From: Roseateles_E cavernae
GTDB taxonomy: Bacteria; Pseudomonadota; Gammaproteobacteria; Burkholderiales; Burkholderiaceae_C
Assembly: GCF_040187885.1 (NCBI RefSeq)
Contig: NZ_JBDPLH010000007.1
Coordinates: 124,001 to 188,000, forward strand
Direction: 5' to 3'
Length of the DNA: 64,000 nucleotides
Part shown: in pieces, positions 1 through 8,950 of the stretch
Position numbering within the stretch: position 1 is the stretch's first letter
Layout: the number at the start of each line of letters is the position of its first letter
Notes under the pieces: generated by a model
The model's input: only the letters and a program-made list of their open reading frames with translations
Database searches by the model: none
Told to the model about the DNA's origin: nothing
Position numbers and translations under genes: made by a program

Positions 1-1153
1 TCAGGCGATCGCCATCGGCCATGATGGCCGCACGCTTCATCAGATTCTGCAACTCACGGACATTGCCCGGCCAGTGATAGGCCTCGATCATGCGGACCGC
101 CTCCTCACTGAGGCTCAGCTGGCTGCGGCGCTGCTCGGCCGCATAGCGCCGCAAAAAGGAATGGCACAACAACACCGCATCGCCCTGACGCTGGCGCAGA
201 GGCGGGATCTCGACCACGATCTCGGCCAGTCGGTAGTAGAGATCCTCGCGGAAACGTCCATCGGCAATCAGTTGCTTCAGGTCCTGGTGAGTGGCACCGA
301 CGACGCGAACATCGATGGCAATCTCCTGTCGACCGCCCACCCGCTCCACGGTGCGCTGCTGCAGAAAACGCAGCAGCTTGGCTTGCAGGGCATGGGGAAG
401 ATCGCCGATCTCGTCCAGCATCAAGGTGCCGCCATTGGCCGTCTCGATCTTGCCAATGGTCGTTTTATTGGCACCGGTGAACGCGCCGCGCTCATAGCCG
501 AACAGCTCGCTTTCCAGCAGATTCTCGGGAATGGCCGCGCAGTTGATCGCGACGAAGCGACCTTTGCGCCTGGAGGCATCGTGCAGCCCCTGGGCCAGCA
601 GCTCTTTGCCCGTACCGCTCTCGCCGAGCAACAACACGGTCGCGTCGCTGGGCGCTACTTTCTCAATCGTGCGGCACAACTTCTGCATCTGCGCATCGCG
701 CGTCACCAGGCCACCCAGGGCCTCGCTCTGCTGCTGGGTCTGCAGGCGCTTGTTCTCCTGCTGCAACTCGTAAAGCCGATAGGCGCGCTCGACCGTCAAG
801 CTCAGCACATCGGGATCGACCGGCTTGGCCAGGAAGTCGTAGGCGCCAAGACGAATGGCTCGCAGCGCATTGCTCTGGTCATTCTGGCCGGTCAACACAA
901 TGACTTTGACGCCAGGGTCGAGCTCCAGCATCTTTTCCAGCAGCTTGAAGCCCTCGGTCACCGAGTCCTGGTCGGGTGGCAGGCCCAGATCCATCGTGAC
1001 CACGGCGGGTGAGTGGCGCCGAAACTGCAGCAGCGCCGAAGGGCCATCGTCAGCCAGCACCGACTCGAAACCATCGAGCGACCATTTGATCTGTTTCTGC
1101 AAAGCCAGGTCGTCTTCGACGATCAGCAGCGGTTGTTGGCGGGGTGTTGTCAT
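1..1153 (-). CDS. prsR: PEP-CTERM system sigma-54 response regulator PrsR (3' end cut by window)
   Basis: NtrC-type response regulator, 384 residues visible, lacking only the C-terminal part. A receiver domain comes first (phospho-acceptor Asp near residue 55 in VVTMDLGLP, Lys in FLAKPVD near 110). A sigma-54 AAA+ domain follows, with Walker A GESGTGKE (about 177-184), the GAFTGA sigma-54 contact loop (about 223-228) and Walker B LMLDEIGDL. The Fis-type DNA-binding helix expected at the C-terminus lies beyond position 1. The start ATG overlaps the prsK stop (ATGA), so the two are translationally coupled. The spacing and sequence match the PEP-CTERM-box response regulator family (TIGR02915 type), which pairs with PrsK and activates RpoN promoters of PEP-CTERM genes. 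The family assignment is from recall; the domain motifs are seen directly. Confidence 0.9.
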   Translation of the reverse strand, partial: MTTPRQQPLLIVEDDLALQKQIKWSLDGFESVLADDGPSALLQFRRHSPAVVTMDLGLPPDQDSVTEGFKLLEKMLELDPGVKVIVLTGQNDQSNALRAIRLGAYDFLAKPVDPDVLSLTVERAYRLYELQQENKRLQTQQQSEALGGLVTRDAQMQKLCRTIEKVAPSDATVLLLGESGTGKELLAQGLHDASRRKGRFVAINCAAIPENLLESELFGYERGAFTGANKTTIGKIETANGGTLMLDEIGDLPHALQAKLLRFLQQRTVERVGGRQEIAIDVRVVGATHQDLKQLIADGRFREDLYYRLAEIVVEIPPLRQRQGDAVLLCHSFLRRYAAEQRRSQLSLSEEAVRMIEAYHWPGNVRELQNLMKRAAIMADGDRL

Positions 1154-3273
1154 TTAGCGCCGAGCATACCCAGGTCCGAAGCCTGCGAGGCGCGGAACAG
1201 AGGGAGCAAGATGGTAATTCTGGTGCCTCGATCAATTGCACTGTCCACGTTGATCTTGCCTCCGAGCTCATTCAGGTACTGAAAACTCTCGAACGCACCG
1301 ATGCCCATGCCGCTGGACTTGGTGGTCTGAAAGGGCTTGAACAAGCGGGTTCGGATGAACTCCTCGGACATGCCGCAACCCGTGTCGCCCACCTCGATGC
1401 GCGCATAGCTGCCCTCGACATTCAGTTGCAGCCACACCCGGCCCTGCTCGGGGGTGGCATCAAAAGCGTTCTGCACCGCATGACCGATGACCCGCTCGAC
1501 TCGCTCCTCATGGCCACGGGTACTTGCCGCAGCCTGAATATCCAGCTGCAACTCCCGCCCCTTGCTCTGGGCTGCGGCAGCGAGGCGACGCGCAATCGGC
1601 GCCAGGTCCACCCCGCGCGACAGGCCGTGGGGCGACTCCCCTTCACGCAACTGCAGCATCAGCTGGCGCATCTTCTCCAAGGAGTTCTCGACCGTGGCCA
1701 GCATGTCTTCCTGGAACTCGGGGTTGTCGCGCAGCCGGCGAGCATTCTTCATCATCAAGGACAGCTGGGTCACGATGTTCTTCAGGTCATGCACCACAAA
1801 GGCCGACATGCGGTTGAAGGCGTCGAACTTGCGCGCCTCGAGCAGCGCCTCGGTGGCCTGCATCTGGGCCAGGTAGCTGGAGGCCTGGCTGCTCGCCGTG
1901 CGCAACAGGTCGCGCACCTCCCAGTTGAGCTCCAAGGGCGTACGGGGTCGGCCGAGCAGCACGAAGCCGATCAGCTCGGCACCGACCACCAGGGGCACCA
2001 GCAGCCAGCAGCGCGCATCGTCATGCAGCCAGGGTGGGCATTCAAAGCCGGGATAGTTTTGCGGTGCGCGCCGCAGTTCATCAAAGTCGACAATCCAATG
2101 CCGCTGGCGAAGGAACTGCGCCATCGGCGAGTCGGCCGGCTCGCGCTCGCTGCGCGCCGGCATATTCCAATGCGCCGACTGCGAATACTCGGCCTGCACG
2201 CCATGCCGTAGCCACAAGGTGCCTGCGGGGCTCTCCACCAGATTGGCCAAGCCCTTGATCACCGAGATCCCCAGCTCCTGCGGTGAACTCTGAGACGACA
2301 GCATCGCCGTGAAACGAAGCCACTCCTCTCGATAGTCATAGCGATAACTGAAGAAGTTCTTGCTGATGTAGACGCGCAGCTTGGCTCGCATGGCACCCGA
2401 GAGCAGCACCATCACCAAGGCCAGCAGACCGACCACCATCAGCGCCATCTGCAAGGCCCGCCCCCAGTTGCCCCCGGTGTAGCGAACGTAGTAACCGACC
2501 GCCGAGACGAGCAGGAGATAGGCGCCGGCGATCAGCAGGGTCGCCGAATGGAACACTGCCGCGCGCGAGACATGCAGTTTGGACAACCAATCCTTGTGCC
2601 GACGTGAGGCGATGAACAGCAAGGGTGCAGCAATCGTGTGCACTGCGGGACGTATGCCGATCGCATCGCCATCAAACTGTCTGAACAGCGCGGCCTGGGA
2701 GTAGGTATAGAGGTCGAAGATGAAAAGCGAGCCCAAGGCGAGGCAAACGGGCTTGGCGCTCCAGCGGGCATCACCCTTGATGCTGCGCAGCAACTGCTCG
2801 ACCAGCATCAGGCCCACCACAGCGAGAGCCAGGCCGGAGAATGCAACAGGACGCTCGAGTGCGGAAATCCGATAAGGGCCGAATTCCTGGATCAGCTGCA
2901 GGCTCAGCGCCAGCAGCAGAGCCGCGATTGCGGCAAGGGGCAAAGCACGCTGCGGGCGCTCAGCCCATGCTGGCCGCAACAGCAGCAAAATGAAGCCAAA
3001 CCAGAGGCCGTAGCGCAGGATATCGGCGGTCGGCAGCAGCAAATCACCCAGCCATCGCCAAGGACGGTAATGCGCCCCCAAACCGATCGCAGCCCAGACA
3101 ACACTCGCCAGCAAAGCGGCACAGAAAAGCCAGTTGGCAGGGGTCAGGCGATCACCGATGCGCCATAAGCGGCCTGCATACAAAATGAAGAGGCCGAAGT
3201 AGCACAGACAAGCCAGCCCGTAGGACAGCAGGCTGATATCGAATTCCCCGGCTAGCATGCCTTGTTCAACCAT
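1150..3273 (-). CDS. prsK: XrtA/PEP-CTERM system histidine kinase PrsK
   Basis: Membrane histidine kinase of 707 residues. The N-terminal third is a series of hydrophobic helices (from SLLSYGLACLCYFGLFILY onward), then a GAF-like cytoplasmic segment, then the kinase core. The phospho-accepting His is in VVHDLKN (about residue 495), the N box is HAVQNAFDA, and the G boxes are DTGCGMS and GMGIGAFES. This HDLKN form of the H box is characteristic of the PrsK family (TIGR02916). It should phosphorylate PrsR, whose gene overlaps its 3' end by 4 bp. No clear Shine-Dalgarno precedes the 3273 start; an internal ATG at 3258 is an alternative. It follows the glycosyltransferase gene by 52 bp on the same strand, so co-transcription is likely. 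Confidence 0.9.
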   Translation of the reverse strand: MVEQGMLAGEFDISLLSYGLACLCYFGLFILYAGRLWRIGDRLTPANWLFCAALLASVVWAAIGLGAHYRPWRWLGDLLLPTADILRYGLWFGFILLLLRPAWAERPQRALPLAAIAALLLALSLQLIQEFGPYRISALERPVAFSGLALAVVGLMLVEQLLRSIKGDARWSAKPVCLALGSLFIFDLYTYSQAALFRQFDGDAIGIRPAVHTIAAPLLFIASRRHKDWLSKLHVSRAAVFHSATLLIAGAYLLLVSAVGYYVRYTGGNWGRALQMALMVVGLLALVMVLLSGAMRAKLRVYISKNFFSYRYDYREEWLRFTAMLSSQSSPQELGISVIKGLANLVESPAGTLWLRHGVQAEYSQSAHWNMPARSEREPADSPMAQFLRQRHWIVDFDELRRAPQNYPGFECPPWLHDDARCWLLVPLVVGAELIGFVLLGRPRTPLELNWEVRDLLRTASSQASSYLAQMQATEALLEARKFDAFNRMSAFVVHDLKNIVTQLSLMMKNARRLRDNPEFQEDMLATVENSLEKMRQLMLQLREGESPHGLSRGVDLAPIARRLAAAAQSKGRELQLDIQAAASTRGHEERVERVIGHAVQNAFDATPEQGRVWLQLNVEGSYARIEVGDTGCGMSEEFIRTRLFKPFQTTKSSGMGIGAFESFQYLNELGGKINVDSAIDRGTRITILLPLFRASQASDLGMLGAK

Positions 3274-3325
3274 GCGCGATCAGGCGGAGCCAGCCAGCGG
3301 CACCGGGCCGCCAACTCGATCGGGC

Positions 3326-4708
3326 TCAGCGGGCACCCTTGCCTGTCAGCACAACCGCCACCGTCTCCAACATGATCAGCAGATCAAGGAACAAGGTGTG
3401 GTTCTTCACATAGTAGAGGTCGTACTGCAGCTTCTCGACCGAATCCTCGACCGTGGAGCCGTACTCGTAACGAACCTGTGCCCAGCCGGTAACGCCGGGC
3501 TTGACGCTATGGCGCACTGCGAAATAAGGAACTTGCGCGACCAATTCGTCGACAAAGTACTGGCGCTCGGGCCGCGGGCCGACCAGGCTCATCTCGCCCT
3601 TCAGCACATTGATCAGCTGCGGCAGTTCATCAATGCGCACCCGGCGAATGAATCGGCCTACGCGCGTCACACGGTCATCATTGACGCTGGCCCAACGCGG
3701 CTTGCCGTCTTTCTCGGCATCGGTACGCATGCTGCGGAACTTGATGACCTTGAAAACCTCGCCATTCAGCCCGACGCGCTCCTGGCGATAGAAAATCGGG
3801 CCGCGTGACTCCAATGCCACCATCACCGCCGTCACCAGCATGATGGGCGCGGCCAGCAGCAGGATCAGGGCCGAGAACACCAGATCAAAGCTGCGTTTTA
3901 CGGCGGTGCGGATCACCCCTTGGTTGAAACCGTCACCAAAGATGAGCCAGCCGGCATTGACATGGCTGATCTTGATCTGAGCCAGGGTCTTTTCAAAGTA
4001 GGTGGCGATGTCGACGACACGAACGCCATACAGCTTGCAATCCAGCAACTGCCGCAAAGGCATGCTGCCTCCGCGACGCTCCGACAAGGCCACGACAATT
4101 TCGTCGACGCCCAGACGCAAGGCCGTTTCGGTCAAGCTGCCCTGAGCCTCAATCAGCTGCGAGCGAGGCACGGCCGGTTCCACCTCATTCGGACCGGCGA
4201 AGTAACCGACGATCTGGGCATGAGGATCCGCAGCCCGGAGTGTGTGACCCACGGTCTTGGCCGCCTCGCCCGAACCGAAGATCAGAATCTTGGTCTTGGT
4301 CTGCGACTGGGACACCGAATGTGCGGCATAGACGCGATGCACCAGCACGGCGGCAACCGATGCCATGGCCGCAAAAGTCATCAAGTCGCGGTTGTCTGCA
4401 CTGGTCGGCAGAAAACTGAAAATGCCATAAGCCAGCGGCAGGGCCACCAGCAGGGCGAGCAGGCCGCGTGCGCAGGACTCGGTCACCGAGCGGTTGTGCA
4501 CATGCTGGTAGAAACCCGTGGCCGAATTGATCACAAACATACAGCCTGCCAGCGACAGACCTTGGGAGGCCGCGAATGGGATCACCTGGCCGGCGCCTTC
4601 GCCCTGACTGAGTACCACCGCAAACACGGCCACAATGATCAGGCCTAGATCGAAGAAAACCTGAAGCAGCGTACGCCGATGCAAATAGTGATTGAATATT
4701 CGAACCAT
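3326..4708 (-). CDS. PEP-CTERM-associated exopolysaccharide sugar transferase (TIGR03013/EpsB type)
   Basis: Polyisoprenyl-phosphate sugar-1-phosphate transferase of 460 residues, expected to load the first sugar of an exopolysaccharide repeat onto undecaprenyl phosphate at the inner membrane. The N-terminus has several transmembrane helices and a Rossmann-like CoA-binding middle domain (ILIFGSGEAAKTVG). The C-terminal catalytic domain starts near KRSFDLVFSALILL and carries the family motifs KFRSMRTDAEKDG, RVTRVGRFIRRVRIDELPQL and VGPRPER. The ATG at 4708 is chosen because GGGG lies 6 nt before it; the longer frame to 4744 begins with an atypical leader. Together with prsK/prsR it marks the edge of an XrtA exopolysaccharide cluster continuing left of the window. 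Confidence 0.88.
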   Translation of the reverse strand: MVRIFNHYLHRRTLLQVFFDLGLIIVAVFAVVLSQGEGAGQVIPFAASQGLSLAGCMFVINSATGFYQHVHNRSVTESCARGLLALLVALPLAYGIFSFLPTSADNRDLMTFAAMASVAAVLVHRVYAAHSVSQSQTKTKILIFGSGEAAKTVGHTLRAADPHAQIVGYFAGPNEVEPAVPRSQLIEAQGSLTETALRLGVDEIVVALSERRGGSMPLRQLLDCKLYGVRVVDIATYFEKTLAQIKISHVNAGWLIFGDGFNQGVIRTAVKRSFDLVFSALILLLAAPIMLVTAVMVALESRGPIFYRQERVGLNGEVFKVIKFRSMRTDAEKDGKPRWASVNDDRVTRVGRFIRRVRIDELPQLINVLKGEMSLVGPRPERQYFVDELVAQVPYFAVRHSVKPGVTGWAQVRYEYGSTVEDSVEKLQYDLYYVKNHTLFLDLLIMLETVAVVLTGKGAR

Positions 4709-5203
4709 GCTCATCCCCAATCGCTGGACTCGGCAGTTGGACACCGCTTCCGAGTTTGATTTCCGCCTACCTCAAAAACGATATGCCGTCATTGAGGAAC
4801 TGCCTGCCGGCTGCCCTGGCTCGGTACAAGCGACTTTCTAGCCACCCCTCTCGAACCGAACGGGACCCGAACTGCCTGGCAGGCCGACATCGGAAATCCG
4901 CATTGCGCCCGAATCATGCCCTCCTGACCCTCTCTTGAAAGCCCCCCGTTTAAAGGGTGCGCTGTCCTTGAAAGCGGGGAACTGATCTTGACTGCCAAAC
5001 CCTGATCCCAAGCCCTGACAGCATGGGCAAACAAACGGTCGAGAACAATCGATTCCGAGACGCTGACGGTGACTTGAACCTGCCGATGACGCAGTAGAAC
5101 GCATTTGGATGAGCCGCTGACATGGCGACTGGCCGGCCGCGTGCGTATTGCACAAGCTCGCGCCATTGCGCGGCCTCGCGCCGAACAACACTCGCCTGAC
5201 GGC
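4709..5203. other. Gene-free stretch upstream of the PEP-CTERM glycosyltransferase
   Basis: About 500 bp without a convincing gene. Open frames exist on the minus strand (for example 4838-5242), but their products have no domain character and no ribosome binding site. The stretch should contain the promoter of the glycosyltransferase-prsK-prsR unit. I saw only a poor GG-N10-GC candidate near 4907-4922 (minus), which I do not accept. Confidence 0.6.
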
Positions 5204-5234
5204 AACAAAAAAGCGCCCACCGAAGTGGGCGCTT
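5204..5234 (-). terminator. Rho-independent terminator of livK
   Basis: Perfect 10-bp stem AAGCGCCCAC/GTGGGCGCTT with a 4-nt loop (5211-5234). Read on the minus strand it is followed by a run of T (5210-5205). It lies 44 bp after the livK stop and points the same way. Confidence 0.92.
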
Positions 5235-5277
5235 GGGCTCAATGTCGAAAAACGACGATGGTTTGAGCGTGGCTGGC

Positions 5278-6420
5278 TTAACGCACGACAGCGATTTGCT
5301 GACGGGCACCGGCCTTGTAGGTGAACAGGGTCAGCGCGCCATTCTTGATGTCGCCCTTGTTGTCAAACGAGATCGTGCCGGTCACGCCCTTGTAACCATC
5401 GGTCTTGGCCAGCACCGGCAGGTACTTCGCCGGCTCGGCCGAACCGGCCTTGACCATCGCATCGACCATCACATTGACCGAGTCATAGACGTAAGGTGCG
5501 TAGATCTGCACATCGGCCTTGTACTTGGCCTTGAACTTGGCCTTGAAGTCATCCATCGACTTCTTGGACTCGCCCTCAACACCGCCGGCTTCGGCACAGA
5601 CCACCTGGTTGTCGGCCATCGTGCCGGCCGCCAGCTTGGGCAGCTCGCCCGAGCAGATGCCATCGCCGCCCATGAACTTGGCCTCGATGCCCAGTTGCTT
5701 CATCTGGCGCAGCATCGGGCCAGCCACCGCATCCATGCCGCCGAAGAAGACCACATCGGGCTTCTTGGCCTTCAAGGAGGTCAGGATGGCGGTGAAGTCC
5801 GTGGCCTTGTCATTGGTGAACTCGCGGCCGACGACCTTGCCGCCGGCGCCCTTGACGCCCTTTTCGAACTCATCGGCCACGCCCTGGCCATAGGCCGTGC
5901 GGTCATCGATCACGGCGATCGACTTGCCCTTGAGCTCCTTGACGGCGTACTTGCCCAGCGTGCCACCCAGGTGCACGTCATCGGCGACGACGCGGAAGGC
6001 GGTCTTGTAGCCATTGCGGGTGAACTTGGGATTGGTCGCCGACGGCGAGATCTGCGGCACACCAGCGTCGCTATAGACCTTGGAAGCCGGAATCGAAGTA
6101 CCCGAGTTCAGGTGGCCGATCACGCCGTTGACCTTGGAGTCCATCAGCTTCTGTGCCGCGGCCGTGCCCTGCTTCGGATCACCGGCATCGTCTTCGGCCA
6201 GCAGCTCGAACTTGGCCTTCTTGCCGCCGATGGTCACGCCCTTGGCGTTCAGATCATCGATGGCCATGCGGGCGCCCAACTCATTGTCCTTGCCCAGGTG
6301 GGCAATCGCGCCGCTGGTCGGGCCGACATGGCCGATCTTGACGACCAGCTCTTGCGACATCGCGGTGCCGCTCAGCACCACAGCGACCGCGCCAACAATC
6401 ACATTCAACTTAACTTGCAT
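5278..6420 (-). CDS. Branched-chain amino acid ABC transporter substrate-binding protein (LivK family)
   Basis: Periplasmic binding protein of 380 residues, the usual LivK/LivJ length. A Sec signal peptide (KLNVIVGAVAVVLSGTAMS) is cut near residue 22, and the mature protein starts ELVVKIGHVGPTSGAIAHLG, the typical type I binding fold entry. Further family segments are NELGARMAIDDLNAKG, GVIGHLNSGTSIPAS and PQISPSATNPKF. A strong ribosome binding site (GGAGG, 7 nt spacing) fixes the start. It has its own terminator and no adjacent permease or ATPase genes, so it is a stand-alone binding protein that must use a transporter encoded elsewhere. Leucine/isoleucine/valine is the default ligand; the real ligand cannot be read from the sequence. 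Confidence 0.9.
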   Translation of the reverse strand: MQVKLNVIVGAVAVVLSGTAMSQELVVKIGHVGPTSGAIAHLGKDNELGARMAIDDLNAKGVTIGGKKAKFELLAEDDAGDPKQGTAAAQKLMDSKVNGVIGHLNSGTSIPASKVYSDAGVPQISPSATNPKFTRNGYKTAFRVVADDVHLGGTLGKYAVKELKGKSIAVIDDRTAYGQGVADEFEKGVKGAGGKVVGREFTNDKATDFTAILTSLKAKKPDVVFFGGMDAVAGPMLRQMKQLGIEAKFMGGDGICSGELPKLAAGTMADNQVVCAEAGGVEGESKKSMDDFKAKFKAKYKADVQIYAPYVYDSVNVMVDAMVKAGSAEPAKYLPVLAKTDGYKGVTGTISFDNKGDIKNGALTLFTYKAGARQQIAVVR

Positions 6421-6457
6421 GAATTACCTCCGAGTTGGAAGAAGGAGAGCTATTGCT

Positions 6458-6471
6458 GTTGAGATATCAAC
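6458..6471. promoter_or_regulatory. Short palindrome upstream of livK
   Basis: GTTGA-gata-TCAAC, a 5-bp inverted repeat 38 bp upstream of the livK start. It could be an operator or part of the promoter region, but it is short and no promoter hexamers can be assigned around it with confidence. Confidence 0.22.
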
Positions 6472-6609
6472 CCAAGGAACATAACCGAAATCAGAACGCT
6501 TCTCCATGGGGAAAGCGCGGGCCTGGGAACGGGTTTGGCCACAGATTGAATTCGAACTCAGCCCTGCCAGAACGCGGATTCCCGGCCGTGGTTGACAGGG
6601 TCGTCCGAG

Positions 6610-7011
6610 CTAGCAGCCCCGCCGCTCGCGCTGCAGCCAGTCCTGTACGGCACGCTCCACCATCTGCTCCAGACGCGGCGTCAGTTGCTGCCGCAACTCC
6701 AGCATCAGGGACTCATGCAGTTGCGCGGTCGCCCGCTCCAGCGTCGCCCGCAGGCTGTGTTCCAGCCACTGATCAAGGTCCTGAGTCAGCGCAGGGCTCA
6801 AGGCCTCGCGCATGCGGTCTGCCACCTCGTCCAGCGGTTCCGGCACGGGGGTAGGCGGCGCTGATGGCGCCGCCGAAAAGCCCAGATCCAGCTCAAAATC
6901 CACCTCGCCGGGGGCCGGCTCAACGCTGGTCGCTGGCGGCATGGGCTGCCAGCTGCCTTCGTCCAGCACCTCGGTCAGCGTCGGCACGACGCGCGGCGGA
7001 TGCGGGCTCAA
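6610..7011 (-). CDS. Conserved protein of unknown function downstream of holC (DUF2486-like)
   Basis: 133 residues in three parts: an N-terminal VPTLTEVLDE segment, a Pro/Ala-rich linker (about residues 25-58) and a charged amphipathic helical C-terminal half (about 60-130) rich in Arg, Glu, Leu and Gln. There is no signal peptide or membrane segment. Its start overlaps the holC stop by 4 bp (ATGA), so it is translated together with the polymerase chi subunit. I recall a Burkholderiales family of this shape next to holC (DUF2486), starting with a similar (I/V)P-x-L-T-x-V-L motif, but the match is from memory. The helical tail could mediate oligomerisation. Function unknown. Confidence 0.7.
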   Translation of the reverse strand: MSPHPPRVVPTLTEVLDEGSWQPMPPATSVEPAPGEVDFELDLGFSAAPSAPPTPVPEPLDEVADRMREALSPALTQDLDQWLEHSLRATLERATAQLHESLMLELRQQLTPRLEQMVERAVQDWLQRERRGC

Positions 7012-7436
7012 GCGCCAACCTCGTGATGGGTGACCTCATGCCCCATGGCCTTGTAGGTCTTGAAGCGCTGGCGGCCCGCCTGCACCTGCTCGGGCTCGCG
7101 CGACACCACCTCCAGCACACGCTGGAACTGCTCGAAGTCCGCGGGCAGATCAGGGCCCAGGTTCAGCAAGACCTCGCGATGCGGCTGCTCGCCGGCCCGC
7201 TCGGCGAGCACGATAGGCGTGGCGGTCAGCAGGCCGGACTGGGCGGCACCGCGCCAGCGCAGATGGGGCACGAACTCGGTCGGCTCGAAGCTCCACAGCG
7301 CGGCGTCCAGCCGATCCAGCAGTGGGGCCGGGCCGACCACCGCCACCTTGGCACCGCTCTGCTGCGCCTTGCGCAGCAGGCGGCACAGATAGCTCAGGCG
7401 CTCCGGCACATGGGTGTAGAAGCTGACCGCCGTCAT
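7008..7436 (-). CDS. holC: DNA polymerase III subunit chi
   Basis: 142 residues, the family's usual length. HolC binds psi and single-stranded DNA-binding protein in the clamp loader of the replicative polymerase. Family features are the start VSFYTHVPERLSYLCRLLRKA, the segment GAKVAVVGPAPLLDRLDAALW and the later QFQRVLEVVSREPEQVQAGRQ region, with a GAKVxV strand followed by the LDxxLWxF helix. It lies 25 bp downstream of pepA on the same strand; pepA-holC is a common proteobacterial pair. It overlaps the next small gene by 4 bp. Confidence 0.92.
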   Translation of the reverse strand: MTAVSFYTHVPERLSYLCRLLRKAQQSGAKVAVVGPAPLLDRLDAALWSFEPTEFVPHLRWRGAAQSGLLTATPIVLAERAGEQPHREVLLNLGPDLPADFEQFQRVLEVVSREPEQVQAGRQRFKTYKAMGHEVTHHEVGA

Positions 7437-7461
7437 GCCGGCTCGCCCCGAACCATCCGCA

Positions 7462-8922
7462 TCAACGCGCCTGCGACAGCACGAAATGCGTCAGCAGACC
7501 GACCGGGCGGCCGGTGCTGCCCTTGGCGCCGCCGCCCTTCCAGGCCGTGCCGGCGATGTCCAGATGGCCCCAGCGGTACTTCGAGGCGAAGCGCTGCAGG
7601 AACTTGGCCGCCGTGATCGAGCCGCCTTCGCGACCGGCCACATTGGCCACATCGGCGAAGTTGCTCTTCAGGCCCTCTTCATACTCGTCGTCCAGCGGCA
7701 GGCGCCAGCAGGGGTCGAGCGCCGCCTCGCCAGCGGCCGACAGCGAGGCCGCCAGCTCGTCGTCGCTGGCATACATGCCGCTGCGCACGCCGCCCAGCGC
7801 GATCACACAGGCGCCGGTCAGCGTGGCCACGTCGACCACCACCGCCGGCTTGAAGCGCTCGGCATAGGTCAGCGCGTCGCACAGGATCAGCCGGCCTTCG
7901 GCATCGGTGTTCAGGATCTCGATGGTCTGGCCCGACATCGACGTCACGACATCACCGGGCTTGACCGCACGGGCGCTGGGCATGTTCTCGCAGGCCGCGA
8001 TGATGACCACCAGGTTCAGCTTGGGCTTGAGCTCGGCCACCGCGCGCAGCGTGCCCAGCACGCTGGCCGCGCCGCCCATATCGAACTTCATCTCGTCCAT
8101 GCCGGCGCCCGGCTTCAGCGAGATGCCACCTGAGTCGAAGGTGATGCCCTTGCCGACCAGCACCACCGGCGCCACCGTCTTGGCCGCGCCTTCATAGCGG
8201 GCGACGATGAAACGCAGCGGCTCGTCCGAGCCCTTGGCCACCGACAGGAAACTGCCCATGCCCAGCTTCTCGACCGCCTTCTGGTCCAGCACCTCGACCT
8301 TGATGCCATGGCTGCGGCCCAAGGCCTTGGTCTGCTCGGCCAAATAGGTCGGCGTTGCATAGTTCGGCGGCAGATTGGCAGCCTCGCGCGCCACCGCAAT
8401 ACCGGCAGCGATGGCTTCGCCGCGCGCCAGCCCGGTCTTGAGCGTCTTCGCGTCGGCCTTGTCGGCCAGCAGGGTCAGCTTACCCAGCGCCGCCGGCTTG
8501 GCCGCGCTGGGCTTGGTGTTGCGGTACAGATAAAGCGCTTCGGCGGCCGCCAGCACGGTCTGCTCGACCAGGCTTTCGCTGAGGCCGTCAATACCGGCAA
8601 ACGCCACAGCGGCGTGCGCGGCGCCGCGGCTCTTCAGCGCCGTCACCGCCGCCAGCACGGCCGCGCGGGCGGCCTTGACCGAGGGCTTGCCGATGGCGGC
8701 CAGCACCAGACGCGGCGCCTTGATGCCGGCCACGCGCTGCAGCACCAGCGTCTTGCCGGCCTTGAGCTCGAAATCGCCGAGCTTGATCGCGTCCTTGAGC
8801 GCCGCCGCGACGCTGGCATCCAACCCAGCCGGCACGGTATCGCCGCCGACCAGCAGGATCAAAGCATCGGCGTTGACGCCGGCCAACGCGTCCAGGGACG
8901 CAGACTGAGTACGGAAGTCCAT
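7462..8922 (-). CDS. pepA: Leucyl aminopeptidase (cytosol aminopeptidase, M17)
   Basis: 486 residues, close to the usual 480-500. It removes N-terminal residues from peptides using two metal ions. The M17 signature NTDAEGRLILCDAL is present, and the metal-binding and catalytic residues lie in LVGKGITFDSGGISLKP and in KFDMGGAA. Start chosen at 8922 (MDFRTQ), since the open frame extending to 9051 would run through the start of lptF on the other strand. It is divergent from lptF with only 28 bp between the start codons, a conserved arrangement in betaproteobacteria. PepA also acts as a DNA-binding protein in some bacteria; nothing here tests that. Confidence 0.95.
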   Translation of the reverse strand: MDFRTQSASLDALAGVNADALILLVGGDTVPAGLDASVAAALKDAIKLGDFELKAGKTLVLQRVAGIKAPRLVLAAIGKPSVKAARAAVLAAVTALKSRGAAHAAVAFAGIDGLSESLVEQTVLAAAEALYLYRNTKPSAAKPAALGKLTLLADKADAKTLKTGLARGEAIAAGIAVAREAANLPPNYATPTYLAEQTKALGRSHGIKVEVLDQKAVEKLGMGSFLSVAKGSDEPLRFIVARYEGAAKTVAPVVLVGKGITFDSGGISLKPGAGMDEMKFDMGGAASVLGTLRAVAELKPKLNLVVIIAACENMPSARAVKPGDVVTSMSGQTIEILNTDAEGRLILCDALTYAERFKPAVVVDVATLTGACVIALGGVRSGMYASDDELAASLSAAGEAALDPCWRLPLDDEYEEGLKSNFADVANVAGREGGSITAAKFLQRFASKYRWGHLDIAGTAWKGGGAKGSTGRPVGLLTHFVLSQAR

Positions 8923-8950
8923 AATGTCGTGGAATAAATAAAGTGCCCGG

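Noticed and set aside
4903..4922. Possible sigma-54 promoter (GG-N10-GC) for the glycosyltransferase gene
   Set aside because: Only the GGCA part and the GC dinucleotide match. The -12 box reads GGGC rather than TTGC, and the start codon is 200 bp away.
4838..5242. Open frames on the minus strand inside the 0.5 kb gap
   Set aside because: No ribosome binding site, no domain or membrane character, several overlapping alternatives, and one runs into the livK terminator.
5233..6462. 409-aa open frame on the plus strand
   Set aside because: Exact antisense shadow of livK; its product is a His/Leu/Gly-rich string typical of mirrored high-GC codons.
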